DNA of 41,424 nt from an uncultured Prevotellaceae bacterium (GCA_902771155.1 CACXVS010000025.1:1-41424), one strand, 5' to 3'; positions 15,537 to 24,170 are shown, counted from the first letter of the stretch. Numbers and translations: made by a program. The notes: generated by a model from the letters alone, not told the origin.

Positions 15537-16394
15537 TTATGGCAGCTTAGGATATTTCTTAAAGTCAGGCTTGCGCTTCTCGAGGAAGGCCTTACCGCCC
15601 TCCTGCGCTTCGTCGAGGAAGTAGTAGAGCATCGTACAGTCGCCCGCCAGTTCCTGAATACCTGCCTGTCCGTCGAGTTCAGCGTTCAGGCCTGCCTTAA
15701 TCATACGCAGGGCCAGCGGCGAGCGCTCCATCATGATCTCAGCCCACTCTACGCACTCATCCTCCAGTCGCTCGATGGGCACCACCTTATTCACCATCCC
15801 CATCTCCTCAGCCTCCTTAGCCGAGTATTGGCGGCAGAGGAACCATATCTCTCGAGCCTTCTTCTGACCCACGATACGAGCCAGATACGACGAGCCGAAG
15901 CCGGCATCAAACGAGCCCACCTTTGGACCTGTCTGACCGAAGATAGCATTCTCAGATGCTATCGTCAGGTCGCACACCAGGTGGAGTACATGACCACCAC
16001 CGATAGCATAACCGTTCACCATCGCTATCACGGGCTTAGGCAAACGACGTATCTGCATCTGCACGTCGAGCACACTCAGACGGGGCACGCCCTCTTCGTC
16101 CACATAGCCGCCACGCCCTTTCACATGCATATCGCCACCACTGCAGAAAGCATGCTTCACGTCGGCCAGCGTCTTACCCTCAGGCACCTCACTCATCGCT
16201 CCCGTCAGCAATACCACACTGATCTCCTGCATCTCTCTGCACAGGGCAAAAGCCTGGCTCAACTCCCAAGTGGTCTTGGGCGTAAAGGCGTTGCGATACT
16301 GCGGGCGGTTGATGGTAATCTTAGCAATACCGTTGTACTCCTCAAAGAGAATCTCTTTAAACTCCCGAATAGTTTTCCAGTTTCTTGTTTCCAT
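15537..16394 (-). CDS. menB: 1,4-Dihydroxy-2-naphthoyl-CoA synthase
   Basis: 285 residues from METRNW. The frame extends to 16418, but the -7 box at 16416-16423 overlaps that start, so 16394 is chosen. It is a crotonase-fold enzyme that closes the second ring of the naphthoquinone. Motifs: [15 protein letters not shown] for the oxyanion loop, [22 protein letters not shown] and [21 protein letters not shown], which are characteristic of MenB rather than general enoyl-CoA hydratases. It heads the menB-menC-menE operon with its own promoter, separate from menI-menF-menD. Confidence 0.93.
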   Translation of the reverse strand: METRNWKTIREFKEILFEEYNGIAKITINRPQYRNAFTPKTTWELSQAFALCREMQEISVVLLTGAMSEVPEGKTLADVKHAFCSGGDMHVKGRGGYVDEEGVPRLSVLDVQMQIRRLPKPVIAMVNGYAIGGGHVLHLVCDLTIASENAIFGQTGPKVGSFDAGFGSSYLARIVGQKKAREIWFLCRQYSAKEAEEMGMVNKVVPIERLEDECVEWAEIMMERSPLALRMIKAGLNAELDGQAGIQELAGDCTMLYYFLDEAQEGGKAFLEKRKPDFKKYPKLP

Positions 16395-16415
16395 TGTCCT
16401 TTTATGTTTTTTCCG

Positions 16416-16423
16416 CAAAGATA
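16416..16423 (-). promoter_or_regulatory. -7 box of the menB promoter
   Basis: On the minus strand this reads TATCTTTG, with a start expected near 16409, about 15 nt before the menB ATG. No matching TTG at 19-21 nt was seen. It shows that menBCE can be expressed apart from menFD. Confidence 0.65.
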
Positions 16424-16487
16424 GTGTTTTCCTACGGATTTACACCATTTTTGCACACAAATTAACGAAAATGTATGAAGGCACAGA

Positions 16488-16532
16488 ATAAAAAGAGTTA
16501 TCCCCCGCCATCTTATGATAAGCAGGGGATAA
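16488..16532 (-). terminator. Terminator of the TPR protein-lipoprotein operon
   Basis: TTATCCCC (16498-16505) pairs with GGGGATAA (16525-16532). On the minus strand the stem is followed by CTCTTTTTATT. It lies about 55 nt after the lipoprotein stop and before the menB promoter, so it closes the inserted cassette. Confidence 0.75.
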
Positions 16533-16587
16533 AACTGAATGATAATAGTTTGTTATACTTTCTTCCACCATCATGTGGAGCAAAGCA

Positions 16588-17109
16588 TTATTCACTTATA
16601 CTATTGATTTGTCCATTAACGAGTTGGAACTTCCTGGAGAAAATATATTCCTTATAACCCTCGGTAGTCAAGGCCTTCTTGTCGTAAGTCTTGGCTTCTC
16701 TTTGCGAGCCCCTTTCAGTTACTTCACCCTTGGAATTCATAGGCTTTGCTAAAAATGCAATATCCACGCCTATATTGTGCTCCGCCTTGTTGGAGTTAGT
16801 GGGCGTACATTTAACGATAAATGTGGCTTTAGTGCTCTGAGAAGACTTGAGCATGACATCCTTAACAAAGTCTGTGGTAATGTTCTCGGTGACATCTTTT
16901 CCGTTTTCATCAGTCCAGGTCACTGAGATGGTGTAGTCTTCCAGGGTATTATAACCATCAAGTAATGTCACTGCGTATGCAATACGCATGCCTACGATAT
17001 TCGTATCGCCACCTGGGTTGCTGCTGTCATCATCATCACTACCGCAAGAGGTTGTCATAACACCGCAAAACAGAATGGCAGCGAACATCCATAAAAGATT
17101 CTTTTTCAT
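16588..17109 (-). CDS. Putative lipoprotein of unknown function
   Basis: 173 residues from MKKNLLW. The longer frame to 17160 is rejected because 17109 begins a standard lipoprotein signal, with the lipobox TSC followed by GSDDDDSS. The mature part has an aspartate/serine linker and an Ig-like or beta-sandwich character (ISVTWTDENGKDVTENITTDFV, ATFIVKCTPTNSNKAEHNIGVDIAFLAKP). It is 69 nt downstream of the TPR-like gene with no promoter seen between, so both probably share a message controlled by the AraC-like regulator. The family is not recognised. Confidence 0.7.
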   Translation of the reverse strand: MKKNLLWMFAAILFCGVMTTSCGSDDDDSSNPGGDTNIVGMRIAYAVTLLDGYNTLEDYTISVTWTDENGKDVTENITTDFVKDVMLKSSQSTKATFIVKCTPTNSNKAEHNIGVDIAFLAKPMNSKGEVTERGSQREAKTYDKKALTTEGYKEYIFSRKFQLVNGQINSISE

Positions 17110-17178
17110 TTTTATTTTGTTTAAATTAGTTAATAAATTGAGTTGTATATTTGTTTTCAACTATTCGTTCATTCTTGA

Positions 17179-17967
17179 TTACTTGCACTTGAGGTCCTTG
17201 AACTGCCATACTGATGAGGGGAATATAAGGTCGAATTCCTTAGCCTCTTCTGGCAGTGGGGGGAAGAGAAGGGTAAAGCGAAGCTTCTGATAGGGCCAGG
17301 GAATATAAGTGCGGGCAGGGGCCATCGTGACGTTCTCCACACTTTCCAGCCCCAATTTACCTCCTTTGTTTCCTTTGATATAGGTACCTCCTGAAATACT
17401 ACAATATTTGTTGGCAGAAAGTGCCTCTACTTCCAACTCAATGCGTGTTTCTGAGGCAGAGCAGGCCACTCGGCAGATTTGAATACCTGCAGCATTCTTT
17501 TTATTTGTAAATACAGGGTTCTCCTTTACATAACGATACTTTGAATAGTCCGACAGGATGGTCTTGGAGTTATTCAGGATGCTGGGTCCGTCATCCTCAC
17601 GCCCACCTTTAACATACAGACTGGTGATTTTTCTCGACAAAGTGTGCTGGTCTGTATAACCGTACTTGCAGTTCAGTTTGGCGGCCTCTTCGTATTTCTC
17701 TAAGGCTTCCTCCCAGTTTTCCTGAGCCTCATAGGCCTTAGCCTCAGTCATCGCATCTTTGAAACTCTGTTCAAACTCTATCTTCTGACGAGCTTGGATT
17801 TCCATCTCCTTTCTTCGTTCGGCTGACTCTATGGCAGAATTGGCTACACCCAAAATACTATTAATGGTACTATGCGTGTCCCATTTGTTCCACGACTGGC
17901 CACTTGCTGGAAGTATCATCGTCACCCCCAGAACAATTAATAACACTTTCTTTGTTTTCATTGGCAA
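17179..17967 (-). CDS. Secreted TPR-like protein of unknown function
   Basis: 262 residues with a signal peptide (the second Met at 17961 is an equally good start: MKTKKVLLIVLGVTMILPASG). Residues about 45-105 are helical and include one clear TPR-like unit, AKAYEAQENWEEALEKYEEAAKLN. The C-terminal half is beta-rich (TRIELEVEALSANKYCSISGG, then IPWPYQKLRFTLLFPPLPEEAKEFDLIF), a pattern I associate with Bacteroidetes envelope proteins that pair TPRs with a small beta domain. Location is probably periplasmic. It is the likely first gene of the operon under the operator pair at 18076-18107. Confidence 0.7.
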   Translation of the reverse strand: MPMKTKKVLLIVLGVTMILPASGQSWNKWDTHSTINSILGVANSAIESAERRKEMEIQARQKIEFEQSFKDAMTEAKAYEAQENWEEALEKYEEAAKLNCKYGYTDQHTLSRKITSLYVKGGREDDGPSILNNSKTILSDYSKYRYVKENPVFTNKKNAAGIQICRVACSASETRIELEVEALSANKYCSISGGTYIKGNKGGKLGLESVENVTMAPARTYIPWPYQKLRFTLLFPPLPEEAKEFDLIFPSSVWQFKDLKCK

Positions 17968-18018
17968 TTGATGTTAGTTATAATAACTATTTATGTTAGA
18001 GTTCCTAATTAATTCTTG

Positions 18019-18026
18019 CAAAGATA
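18019..18026 (-). promoter_or_regulatory. -7 box of the TPR protein operon
   Basis: The minus strand reads TATCTTTG, with a start near 18012. No TTG occurs at 19-21 nt upstream, which is what an activator-dependent promoter would show. The paired repeats lie about 50-90 nt upstream of it. Confidence 0.6.
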
Positions 18027-18075
18027 ATACTTTCTAATAACAAAAAGAAGGAGTTACAAAAAAAGTTTTCGGATT

Positions 18076-18107
18076 ATTTGCGCAGAAATTCACATTTTGC
18101 GCAGAAA
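18076..18107. promoter_or_regulatory. Operator-like direct repeats upstream of the TPR protein operon
   Basis: TTTGCGCAGAAA occurs twice, with equivalent G residues at 18080 and 18099, a 19-bp period. The same arrangement occurs at 19019-19048, upstream of the AraC-like gene. AraC-family proteins bind direct repeats with about this spacing, so these are candidate sites of the neighbouring regulator. Confidence 0.7.
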
Positions 18108-18209
18108 ATAAAGCAATTTCACTATCATCGATGTTTTTCCTGTGTATAATTGAGGCCCCTTCTGCTTTCGAGAAAGGTTAGATAGGCGAACATCTGATGA
18201 GGTTTCTGA

Positions 18210-18932
18210 CTATTTATCCTGAGTAATGATACTTTCCGAGCCCTGGCGGTATTGCAGGGGGGTGATACCAAGCCTGCGCTTCACTTCGGTCTGGAAGGTG
18301 CGGCGACCGCCGAAACCTGCCTCAGTACCTACGGCCTCAATAGTCCAATGGGGTTCTTCACGCAACAGACGACAGGCAAACAAGAAGCGTTTCTCATTCA
18401 GATAATCACCAAAACTGGCATATTTCGGATGATTCTTAAACAAACCGGCAAGCCGTTTCTGAGTGAGTCCAAGTGTCTTTGCCATAGTCTTCAGCGTCAG
18501 GTTGCTGTCGGTGAAGAGATGTGTCTCGCCCATCTTCTGATCTAACCAAAATAATAGTTCCTCGTCGGTCATATCTGCCGTCTGTTTAATATATTCACGT
18601 TGTTGACGGGTCTGTTCGCGCAACAGCATCACCTCATCCATCGTACTATGTTTCAACTGTTCAAGCAGTTCCTCCTGCTGGCGCCACAGTGTATCAATCA
18701 TATCTTGCTGTTTCTCCAGTTTTGAACTCTTTTCTTCCAGTTCTCTCATCCGTTTCTCCAGTTCACAACCCTGAATCTTGTTTTGTTCCAGCAACTTATT
18801 CTGGTGCTCCACCAACTTCGTATTAATAAAGATAATCCTCTTCGCAACGGCATTCAACACCAGCATCGTGATAACGAATGCTATCACAAACACAATGACG
18901 ACACTAATAGTAAGTATATGTGATCCTGGCAT
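18210..18932 (-). CDS. Membrane-anchored AraC-family transcriptional regulator
   Basis: 240 residues in three parts. Residues 7-30 are a single hydrophobic membrane segment. Residues about 35-120 are a long coiled coil (repeated Gln, Glu, Lys and Leu heptads). Residues about 138-232 are an AraC/XylS DNA-binding domain with two helix-turn-helix units (LTLKTMAKTLGLTQKRLAGLF, then WTIEAVGTEAGFGGRRTF) and the ending VKRRLGITPLQYRQ. There is no periplasmic or ligand-binding domain of normal size, so the protein probably sits in the inner membrane facing DNA, perhaps as a dimer through the coil. Matching repeat pairs precede this gene and the next operon, which suggests self-regulation and a single target. 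Confidence 0.85.
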   Translation of the reverse strand: MPGSHILTISVVIVFVIAFVITMLVLNAVAKRIIFINTKLVEHQNKLLEQNKIQGCELEKRMRELEEKSSKLEKQQDMIDTLWRQQEELLEQLKHSTMDEVMLLREQTRQQREYIKQTADMTDEELLFWLDQKMGETHLFTDSNLTLKTMAKTLGLTQKRLAGLFKNHPKYASFGDYLNEKRFLFACRLLREEPHWTIEAVGTEAGFGGRRTFQTEVKRRLGITPLQYRQGSESIITQDK

Positions 18933-18963
18933 TGGTATGTAAATTTTTTATTGTTTAGATTTG

Positions 18964-18971
18964 CAAAAATA
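18964..18971 (-). promoter_or_regulatory. -7 box of the AraC-like regulator gene
   Basis: The minus strand reads TATTTTTG, with a start near 18957. As with the TPR operon, no -33 TTG is in place, and the paired repeats lie at nearly the same distance upstream (59 versus 61 nt from box to first repeat). Confidence 0.6.
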
Positions 18972-19018
18972 CAACTTTTCTTCCAAAACACCACTTCTTT
19001 ACGTATAATTCCGAAAAA

Positions 19019-19048
19019 AATTGCGCAGAAATCCTTATTTTGCGCAAG
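19019..19048. promoter_or_regulatory. Operator-like direct repeats upstream of the AraC-like regulator
   Basis: TTGCGCAGAAAT at 19021-19032 and TTTTGCGCA at 19038-19046. The equivalent G residues are 19 bp apart (19023 and 19042), exactly as in the pair at 18076-18107. The second unit diverges after TTGCGCA. Likely autoregulatory site. Confidence 0.7.
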
Positions 19049-19116
19049 GATTGTGCTATTTCGAAGATTCTTCAGACTACGGGTCTTTAGGTCGTTCAGA
19101 TATCTCCTTTAATCTT

Positions 19117-20673
19117 CTATGGCCTGTCCATACTGTGTAAAAGAGCCGATTGATAGTCTTTATAGACGCGCTCGTCATCAGAAGCATCGGTGAAGACCTC
19201 TAGGAGCACGGGGCGGTCGCTCTCTATATATAATAAGGTGTCGATGGCCTGATGAATGTCGTAGGGTCCTTCGGCACGGAGATAGACGACATCATTCTGA
19301 CGACAAATACCCTCAGCAGAGGTCTGATGCTCGGCGGCAACGATCTTGTCACGGGCAGGACTCTGTTCCAAGCCAGGTAGCATATTGAAAATACCGCCTC
19401 GCCCATTATTGAGCAGCAGGATACGGAAATTGTTTTGCAGGTTTTGATTCCAAAGGGCGTTCTGGTCGTAGAAGAAACTAAGGTCGCCGATGACACAATA
19501 GACACGATCGTTGCTGACCACAGAAAAGCCTGCGGCTGTGGAGAGTGAGCCCTCAATGCCGTTGACACCGCGGTTGCACCATACGGGATGCTGGGCGAAG
19601 ATATTGGCAAGACGGATCGCAGAACTATTGGCATAATGCACCACAGCCTCGCTCACATGGGCCTCGAAATACTTCACGGCAGCCATCTGGGAATAGGCGG
19701 GCTCATAGGCTTCGGTCTTCTGTCGAAGGCTAGCCAATAGGGTATCCCAAAGCTGGACGAAAGGATGGGGCTCCATAACGAGCATAAAACGGATATGATC
19801 GGCTACGGCCTCTGCATCACCCTGAACCACGTGGGTAAGATTCATAAAAGTGTCGGTCACCTCGCCATCGGCATTCACCACCCAAGTCTCCTTTGCCTTA
19901 CGCAGGAAACGACGGAGACGCTTACTGACGATGGAACCGCCGATGTAGAGTACGAAGTCGGGCACATAGCGATCGTCATCACCCACAAGAGCGACGGCCT
20001 CGTCCATAAGGGGATTCAAGGGCTGACCGCTGATGAGTATAGGTCGCTTGGCCTGAAGGAACATACGCGCAACATGACTCAGTGTGGCTGGCGACACGTC
20101 GGCAGGCATCAACTCAATCGTTCGCTCGACAGGCAGTTCAGAAACTGTGAAGGAGAAAAGGGGCTCGGTAATGGGCACATTGATATGCACAGGGGCATGC
20201 CTGACGATAAGGACCTCGTTAACGAGGCGGTTGCAGTACCATCGGCTCTCTTCATCACCTTCAGAAATCTCAGGCAGGCTGACAGCCTTCTTCACAAATC
20301 GCCCCAAAGCATCAGGCTGTGGCAGTGTCTGCCCTTCCAACTGGTCGATCCATTGTTGGGGACGGTCAGCGGATATCACCACCAAGGGGATGTGCTGATA
20401 ATAGGCCTCGGCCACAGCTGGAGCGAGATTCAACAAGGCAGTACCGCTGGTGACACAGACGGCGACGGGACACTTGAGCGCCTGCGACATACCCAAGGCA
20501 TAGAAACCCGCCGAACGCTCGTCGGTAACGGGAAAGCAGGTGATGTCGGGACACTCGTTCAGATTGTGGGTAATGGGGGCATTGCGGCTTCCTGGACAGA
20601 CCACAGCATAACGCACACCATGCGCTACAAGCAAAGCCGTCAGTATATTTACATGTTCTTTGTTGCTATACAT
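19117..20673 (-). CDS. menD: SEPHCHC synthase (2-succinyl-5-enolpyruvyl-6-hydroxy-3-cyclohexene-1-carboxylate synthase)
   Basis: 518 residues, a thiamine-diphosphate enzyme that joins 2-oxoglutarate to isochorismate in menaquinone synthesis. The N-terminal domain shows CPGSRNAPIT and DERSAGFYALGMS, with the catalytic glutamate region, and VTSGTALLNLAPAVAEAYY. The C-terminal cofactor-binding part is VNGIEGSLSTAAGF, then GDLSFFYDQNALW...NN, which carries the metal-binding GDx(n)NN pattern. Length and motifs are normal. It overlaps the end of menF by 25 nt, so the two are translated together. Confidence 0.94.
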   Translation of the reverse strand: MYSNKEHVNILTALLVAHGVRYAVVCPGSRNAPITHNLNECPDITCFPVTDERSAGFYALGMSQALKCPVAVCVTSGTALLNLAPAVAEAYYQHIPLVVISADRPQQWIDQLEGQTLPQPDALGRFVKKAVSLPEISEGDEESRWYCNRLVNEVLIVRHAPVHINVPITEPLFSFTVSELPVERTIELMPADVSPATLSHVARMFLQAKRPILISGQPLNPLMDEAVALVGDDDRYVPDFVLYIGGSIVSKRLRRFLRKAKETWVVNADGEVTDTFMNLTHVVQGDAEAVADHIRFMLVMEPHPFVQLWDTLLASLRQKTEAYEPAYSQMAAVKYFEAHVSEAVVHYANSSAIRLANIFAQHPVWCNRGVNGIEGSLSTAAGFSVVSNDRVYCVIGDLSFFYDQNALWNQNLQNNFRILLLNNGRGGIFNMLPGLEQSPARDKIVAAEHQTSAEGICRQNDVVYLRAEGPYDIHQAIDTLLYIESDRPVLLEVFTDASDDERVYKDYQSALLHSMDRP

Positions 20674-21713
20674 CTTCTCATTGTTTCAAGTTTGGCCTCA
20701 GTCTCCTGCCATTCCTGTTCCTGGGTGCTGTCCTTGAGCAGTCCACCTCCGGCATAGAGATGATAATGGCGGCCTTCAATGTTCATACACCGCAGTGAGA
20801 CGTAAAGATGGGTGAAGCGCTCGGCATCGAGCATGCCCATAAAACCGCTATAATAGCGACGGGGAGTATGTTCGTTGCGGACAATGAACTGAAAAGCCTC
20901 GCGCTTGGGCAGACCACAGACGGCGGGTGTGGGATGGAGAGTCTGCAAGAGATCGCCGATATGGGATACATCGGGCAGAGAGAATGTGAAGTCGCTACGT
21001 AGATGGACCAGATTAGCAGCACGGACGGTGGAAGGACCCTCCTCGTGAAAATCGCGGGTAAAGCGCTCCAGGCACTCTGCGATGTAGGTAGCCACATAGC
21101 GCTGCTCCTTTATATTTTTTGTGCTCCAACTGAGATTCTCACCTTCGCCATTAAGTTGGTCACCCTCCAGTTGCATAGTACCTGCCAGCGCGATGGTGCG
21201 CCAGTGGTTGTCGGCATCACCTTCAAGCAGAATCTCGGGCGTAGCCGTAAGCCAACAGCCGCTCTTGGTCGTGCTGACCAAGGAGATGAACATGCGAGGA
21301 TAGAGCAGGCAGGCACGATGGAAGAGTTCGAGGGGCGAGATGGGCTCAGGCGTTTCTTCGTCGGAACAGCGGGCAAGCACAATCTTACGGAAGGTGCCAA
21401 GTTGGAGCTGGGAATGATCATTGGCAAAGTCGATGGCATAGTGCATCTGCTTACCGCCCACAATGCCCATAGACGACGTGGCGACATCGGGCAACTGCAA
21501 GGTGGGGACCGCCTCAACGGGACATGTGTCCACACTATCTGGACGAATGAGCAGAATGGGCTGGTTTGGTGTAACCTCAAAAGGGGCTATCACAAAGCCG
21601 CGACGACCATTCAATTCTGTACACGAAGTCAACTCCACCGGTTCCTCTTCCGTCTGCTGAACCCATGTCACTTGCGACTCATGCGGCAACCGGTATATAG
21701 CAAATCCTGGCAT
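20649..21713 (-). CDS. menF: Isochorismate synthase
   Basis: 354 residues, chorismate-binding fold. It converts chorismate to isochorismate, the first committed step toward menaquinone. Visible conserved parts are FRKIVLARC, TPEILLEGDADNHWRTIALAGTM, and the C-terminal block HPTPAVCGLPKREAFQFI...RRYYSGFMG that carries active-site residues. It is on the short side, as in other Bacteroidetes. It starts in a TAATG overlap with the thioesterase gene before it and overlaps menD at its end. It could in principle be a salicylate-type isochorismate enzyme, but the men context decides. Confidence 0.92.
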   Translation of the reverse strand: MPGFAIYRLPHESQVTWVQQTEEEPVELTSCTELNGRRGFVIAPFEVTPNQPILLIRPDSVDTCPVEAVPTLQLPDVATSSMGIVGGKQMHYAIDFANDHSQLQLGTFRKIVLARCSDEETPEPISPLELFHRACLLYPRMFISLVSTTKSGCWLTATPEILLEGDADNHWRTIALAGTMQLEGDQLNGEGENLSWSTKNIKEQRYVATYIAECLERFTRDFHEEGPSTVRAANLVHLRSDFTFSLPDVSHIGDLLQTLHPTPAVCGLPKREAFQFIVRNEHTPRRYYSGFMGMLDAERFTHLYVSLRCMNIEGRHYHLYAGGGLLKDSTQEQEWQETEAKLETMRRCIATKNM

Positions 21714-22126
21714 TATCTTCTGGAAGTTATCACGTAATTGGTGACACGAACATTGGAGATAAGCTCGCCCGAGGTGTCACGGATATCCACGTTCCAGACG
21801 TGGAGCGTGGAGCCCTTGTGAAGCAGACGGGCATAGGCCGTCACCGTATCGCCTTCGGCCACAGCCTTTACATGACTGCCGCTGACCTCGATGCCTACAC
21901 AGGCACAACCCGGACAGAGCGAGGAAGAACCCACACCAGCCACATTCTCGGCCAACGCCAAGGAGGCTCCGCCACTGAGAAAACCGAAGGGCTGACGATT
22001 GCGCTCATCGACCTTCATGCAAGCCATACAAGTATCGTCCTCGGGGGTGGAGATAAACTCCATTCCGAGGGCGGTACTTAAGTTTGGTTTGTCATTAATA
22101 ATATCCTTAATCCTTTCTACGTCCAC
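21713..22126 (-). CDS. menI: Hotdog-fold thioesterase, probable DHNA-CoA thioesterase
   Basis: 137 residues, PaaI/YdiI-type hotdog fold. The signature RQPFGFLSGGASLALAENVAG contains the Gly-Gly turn and the catalytic glutamate in ALAEN. GIEVSGSHVKAVAEGDTVTA and TLHVWNVDIRDTSGELIS complete the fold. In menaquinone synthesis this enzyme releases CoA from 1,4-dihydroxy-2-naphthoyl-CoA, and the direct overlap with menF makes that role likely. The family also contains phenylacetate-type thioesterases, so the symbol rests partly on context. Confidence 0.8.
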   Translation of the reverse strand: MDVERIKDIINDKPNLSTALGMEFISTPEDDTCMACMKVDERNRQPFGFLSGGASLALAENVAGVGSSSLCPGCACVGIEVSGSHVKAVAEGDTVTAYARLLHKGSTLHVWNVDIRDTSGELISNVRVTNYVITSRR

Positions 22127-22185
22127 GCTTCAATTATTCAATTTTCAATATTCAATGACTGACTACTGGTTACCAACCTTCAGCC

Positions 22186-23166
22186 TTACTTAAACAGAGA
22201 ATATTCAGGCACGCTCCAGGCAAGGGCACTGGCACCCAGCACATCGCGCTCACGATCGTCGAGCTTCGACATGAGGATTCTCACCTTGCCTTTCAGATTA
22301 CCAAACACATGACTCTCAAACGATTCATAACAGGGATCGACGATCCACTTGCCAGCATGAGAGATACCACCCGTAAGGATGATAGCCTCTGGATCGACTA
22401 TAGAAGCATAGTTAGCCAGACCGATACCCAGCATATAACCCGTGCGACGGAACACCTCAATAGCCATCTCGTCACCCTTGTTGCAACACTCACAAATGGT
22501 GCGGGGCGATAGTTTGCTAAGGTCGCGCATCAGTGACGGCGCATCCGAATCAGCCATCAGTTCCTTGGCGGTCTTCACGATACCTACGGCTCCGACATAC
22601 GACTCAAGACAACCCTTATGACCACACCCACACTGACGACCACCATCGACTACACAGGTATGACCAAACTCACCGGCATAACCCAGATGACCCTGATGTT
22701 CGTCTCCTTGAGAGAAGAAACAACTGCCGACGCCTACACCCAGACTGACAATAATAAAGTTCTTCATACCATGGGCACTACCAAAGGCATATTCGCCCAA
22801 AGCAGAAATATGAGCATCATTAGAAAGGCCTACAGCCAATCCTAGACGGTCGCGAAGCATGGCTGCCAACGGCACTATGCCCTTCCAAGGGAGGTTGGCA
22901 GCATTCTCGAGACATCCCGACACCGAACTGGCACTCGGCGAACTCACACCAATCGAGCGAATGGTCTCATAACCACCATTGGCCTCGACCAGCATCACAA
23001 TACGCTCACTCAGCGTGGTCACATAGCCGTTTACGTCAGGATAGTCCGAAGTCGGGAAAGAGTCTTCTGCAATAATATTACCACGAATATCTACGATGGC
23101 ATAAGTGGTACTCTCGGTGCTGATATCGACACCAACAACTTTTGTCTTCAGGTTATATTCTTCCAT
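22186..23166 (-). CDS. ROK-family protein with altered phosphate-binding motifs (copy 1)
   Basis: 326 residues. There is no helix-turn-helix, so it is a kinase-like ROK protein, not a NagC-type repressor. The catalytic Asp117 (SNDAH), the ExGH motif GEFGH (Glu166, His169) and the zinc motif CGCGHKGCLE (Cys179, 181, 186) are present. The normal phosphate motif DIGGT reads DISTEST and the second, usually LGTGxG, reads LGVGVG. ATP binding may therefore be changed. The sugar substrate is unknown. It lies 11 nt after its paralogue and 59 nt before menI, all on one strand and probably one transcript. Confidence 0.85.
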   Translation of the reverse strand: MEEYNLKTKVVGVDISTESTTYAIVDIRGNIIAEDSFPTSDYPDVNGYVTTLSERIVMLVEANGGYETIRSIGVSSPSASSVSGCLENAANLPWKGIVPLAAMLRDRLGLAVGLSNDAHISALGEYAFGSAHGMKNFIIVSLGVGVGSCFFSQGDEHQGHLGYAGEFGHTCVVDGGRQCGCGHKGCLESYVGAVGIVKTAKELMADSDAPSLMRDLSKLSPRTICECCNKGDEMAIEVFRRTGYMLGIGLANYASIVDPEAIILTGGISHAGKWIVDPCYESFESHVFGNLKGKVRILMSKLDDRERDVLGASALAWSVPEYSLFK

Positions 23167-23177
23167 GTGTCTAGTTT

Positions 23178-24170
23178 TTATTTAAATAATGAATACTCTT
23201 TGACGTCCCAAGCCAGGGCACTGGCACCCAGCACATCGCGCTCGCCCTCCTTGAGGATCGAGACAAGGATACGCGTTTTACCCCTGATATTATGGAATAC
23301 ATGCTCATCGAACGATGTGCGCATGGGCTTCAGCAACCACTTACCAGCCTGCGTCATATCACCCGTAAGGATAATGGCCTCAGGATCGAGCACGGAGGCA
23401 TAGTTTGCCAGTCCGAGGCCTAATGCCTCGCCTGTACGACGGAAGGCCTCAATAGCCACCTCGTCGCCTTGTTCACAGCAACGGACGATATCTGCAATCG
23501 AGAATTTATCGAGTTTAGCCAGTGGCGAGTCCTTGCCTTCTGCTATCAGTTCACGCACCGTGCGCACAAGTCCCTTCTCGGAGCAATACGTCTCAAGGCA
23601 ACCCTTATGACCGCAACCACACAGACGGCCACCAGGCTGTACACAGGTGTGACCTACCTCGCCAGCAAAGCCGAAGGCACCCAGATGGGGCTGACCGTTA
23701 GAGTAGAAGCAACTGCCCAGACCTCCGTGACTGATCGAAGCCACCATAAAGTCTTTCATGCCGTGGGCACTGCCATAAGCCTTCTCACTGAGAGCTGAGA
23801 TGTGGGCATCGTTGGCAACGGCCACAGCCAATCCCAACTGGTCGCGGAGCATCGCTGCCAGAGGGATGACACCTTTCCACGGCAAATTGGCTGCGTTCTC
23901 AATACTGCCGGTAACAAAACTAGCACTTGGTGCACTGACGCCTATCGAACGAATCTTCTCGTAGCCACCGTTCTCCTCTACCAGTGTCACTACCTTTTCA
24001 CACAATGCTTTAGTATAATCATTGACATCAGGGTAATCGAGTGTTGCAAAGTGATCTTGGGCTATGATTTCACCCCTGATGTCAACTACAGCGAACGTTG
24101 TCTTTTCAACCCGGATGTCGATACCAACAACCCGGGTTTTGATTTTGTCTACTGTTTCTGCTTTCTCCAT
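23178..24170 (-). CDS. ROK-family protein with altered phosphate-binding motifs (copy 2)
   Basis: 330 residues, clearly a tandem paralogue of the next gene downstream: same length, same order of motifs, and long shared stretches such as NAANLPWKG and LRDQLGLAVA. It keeps NDAH, GEVGH and the zinc cysteine cluster CGCGHKGCLE. The first phosphate motif reads DIRVEKT instead of DIGGT, and the second reads ISHGGLGS instead of a GTG motif, so it is even more changed than copy 1. Either both bind ATP in an unusual way or one or both act as sugar-binding non-enzymes. It is the first gene after a strong promoter at 24233-24263. Confidence 0.85.
   Translation of the reverse strand: MEKAETVDKIKTRVVGIDIRVEKTTFAVVDIRGEIIAQDHFATLDYPDVNDYTKALCEKVVTLVEENGGYEKIRSIGVSAPSASFVTGSIENAANLPWKGVIPLAAMLRDQLGLAVAVANDAHISALSEKAYGSAHGMKDFMVASISHGGLGSCFYSNGQPHLGAFGFAGEVGHTCVQPGGRLCGCGHKGCLETYCSEKGLVRTVRELIAEGKDSPLAKLDKFSIADIVRCCEQGDEVAIEAFRRTGEALGLGLANYASVLDPEAIILTGDMTQAGKWLLKPMRTSFDEHVFHNIRGKTRILVSILKEGERDVLGASALAWDVKEYSLFK

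Noticed and set aside
15408..16424. 338-codon plus-strand frame opposite menB
   Set aside because: MenB motifs on the minus strand are complete, and this frame has no start context or family features.
22186..24170. ROK genes as NagC/XylR-type repressors
   Set aside because: Both lack the N-terminal helix-turn-helix; each begins directly with the kinase-like fold.
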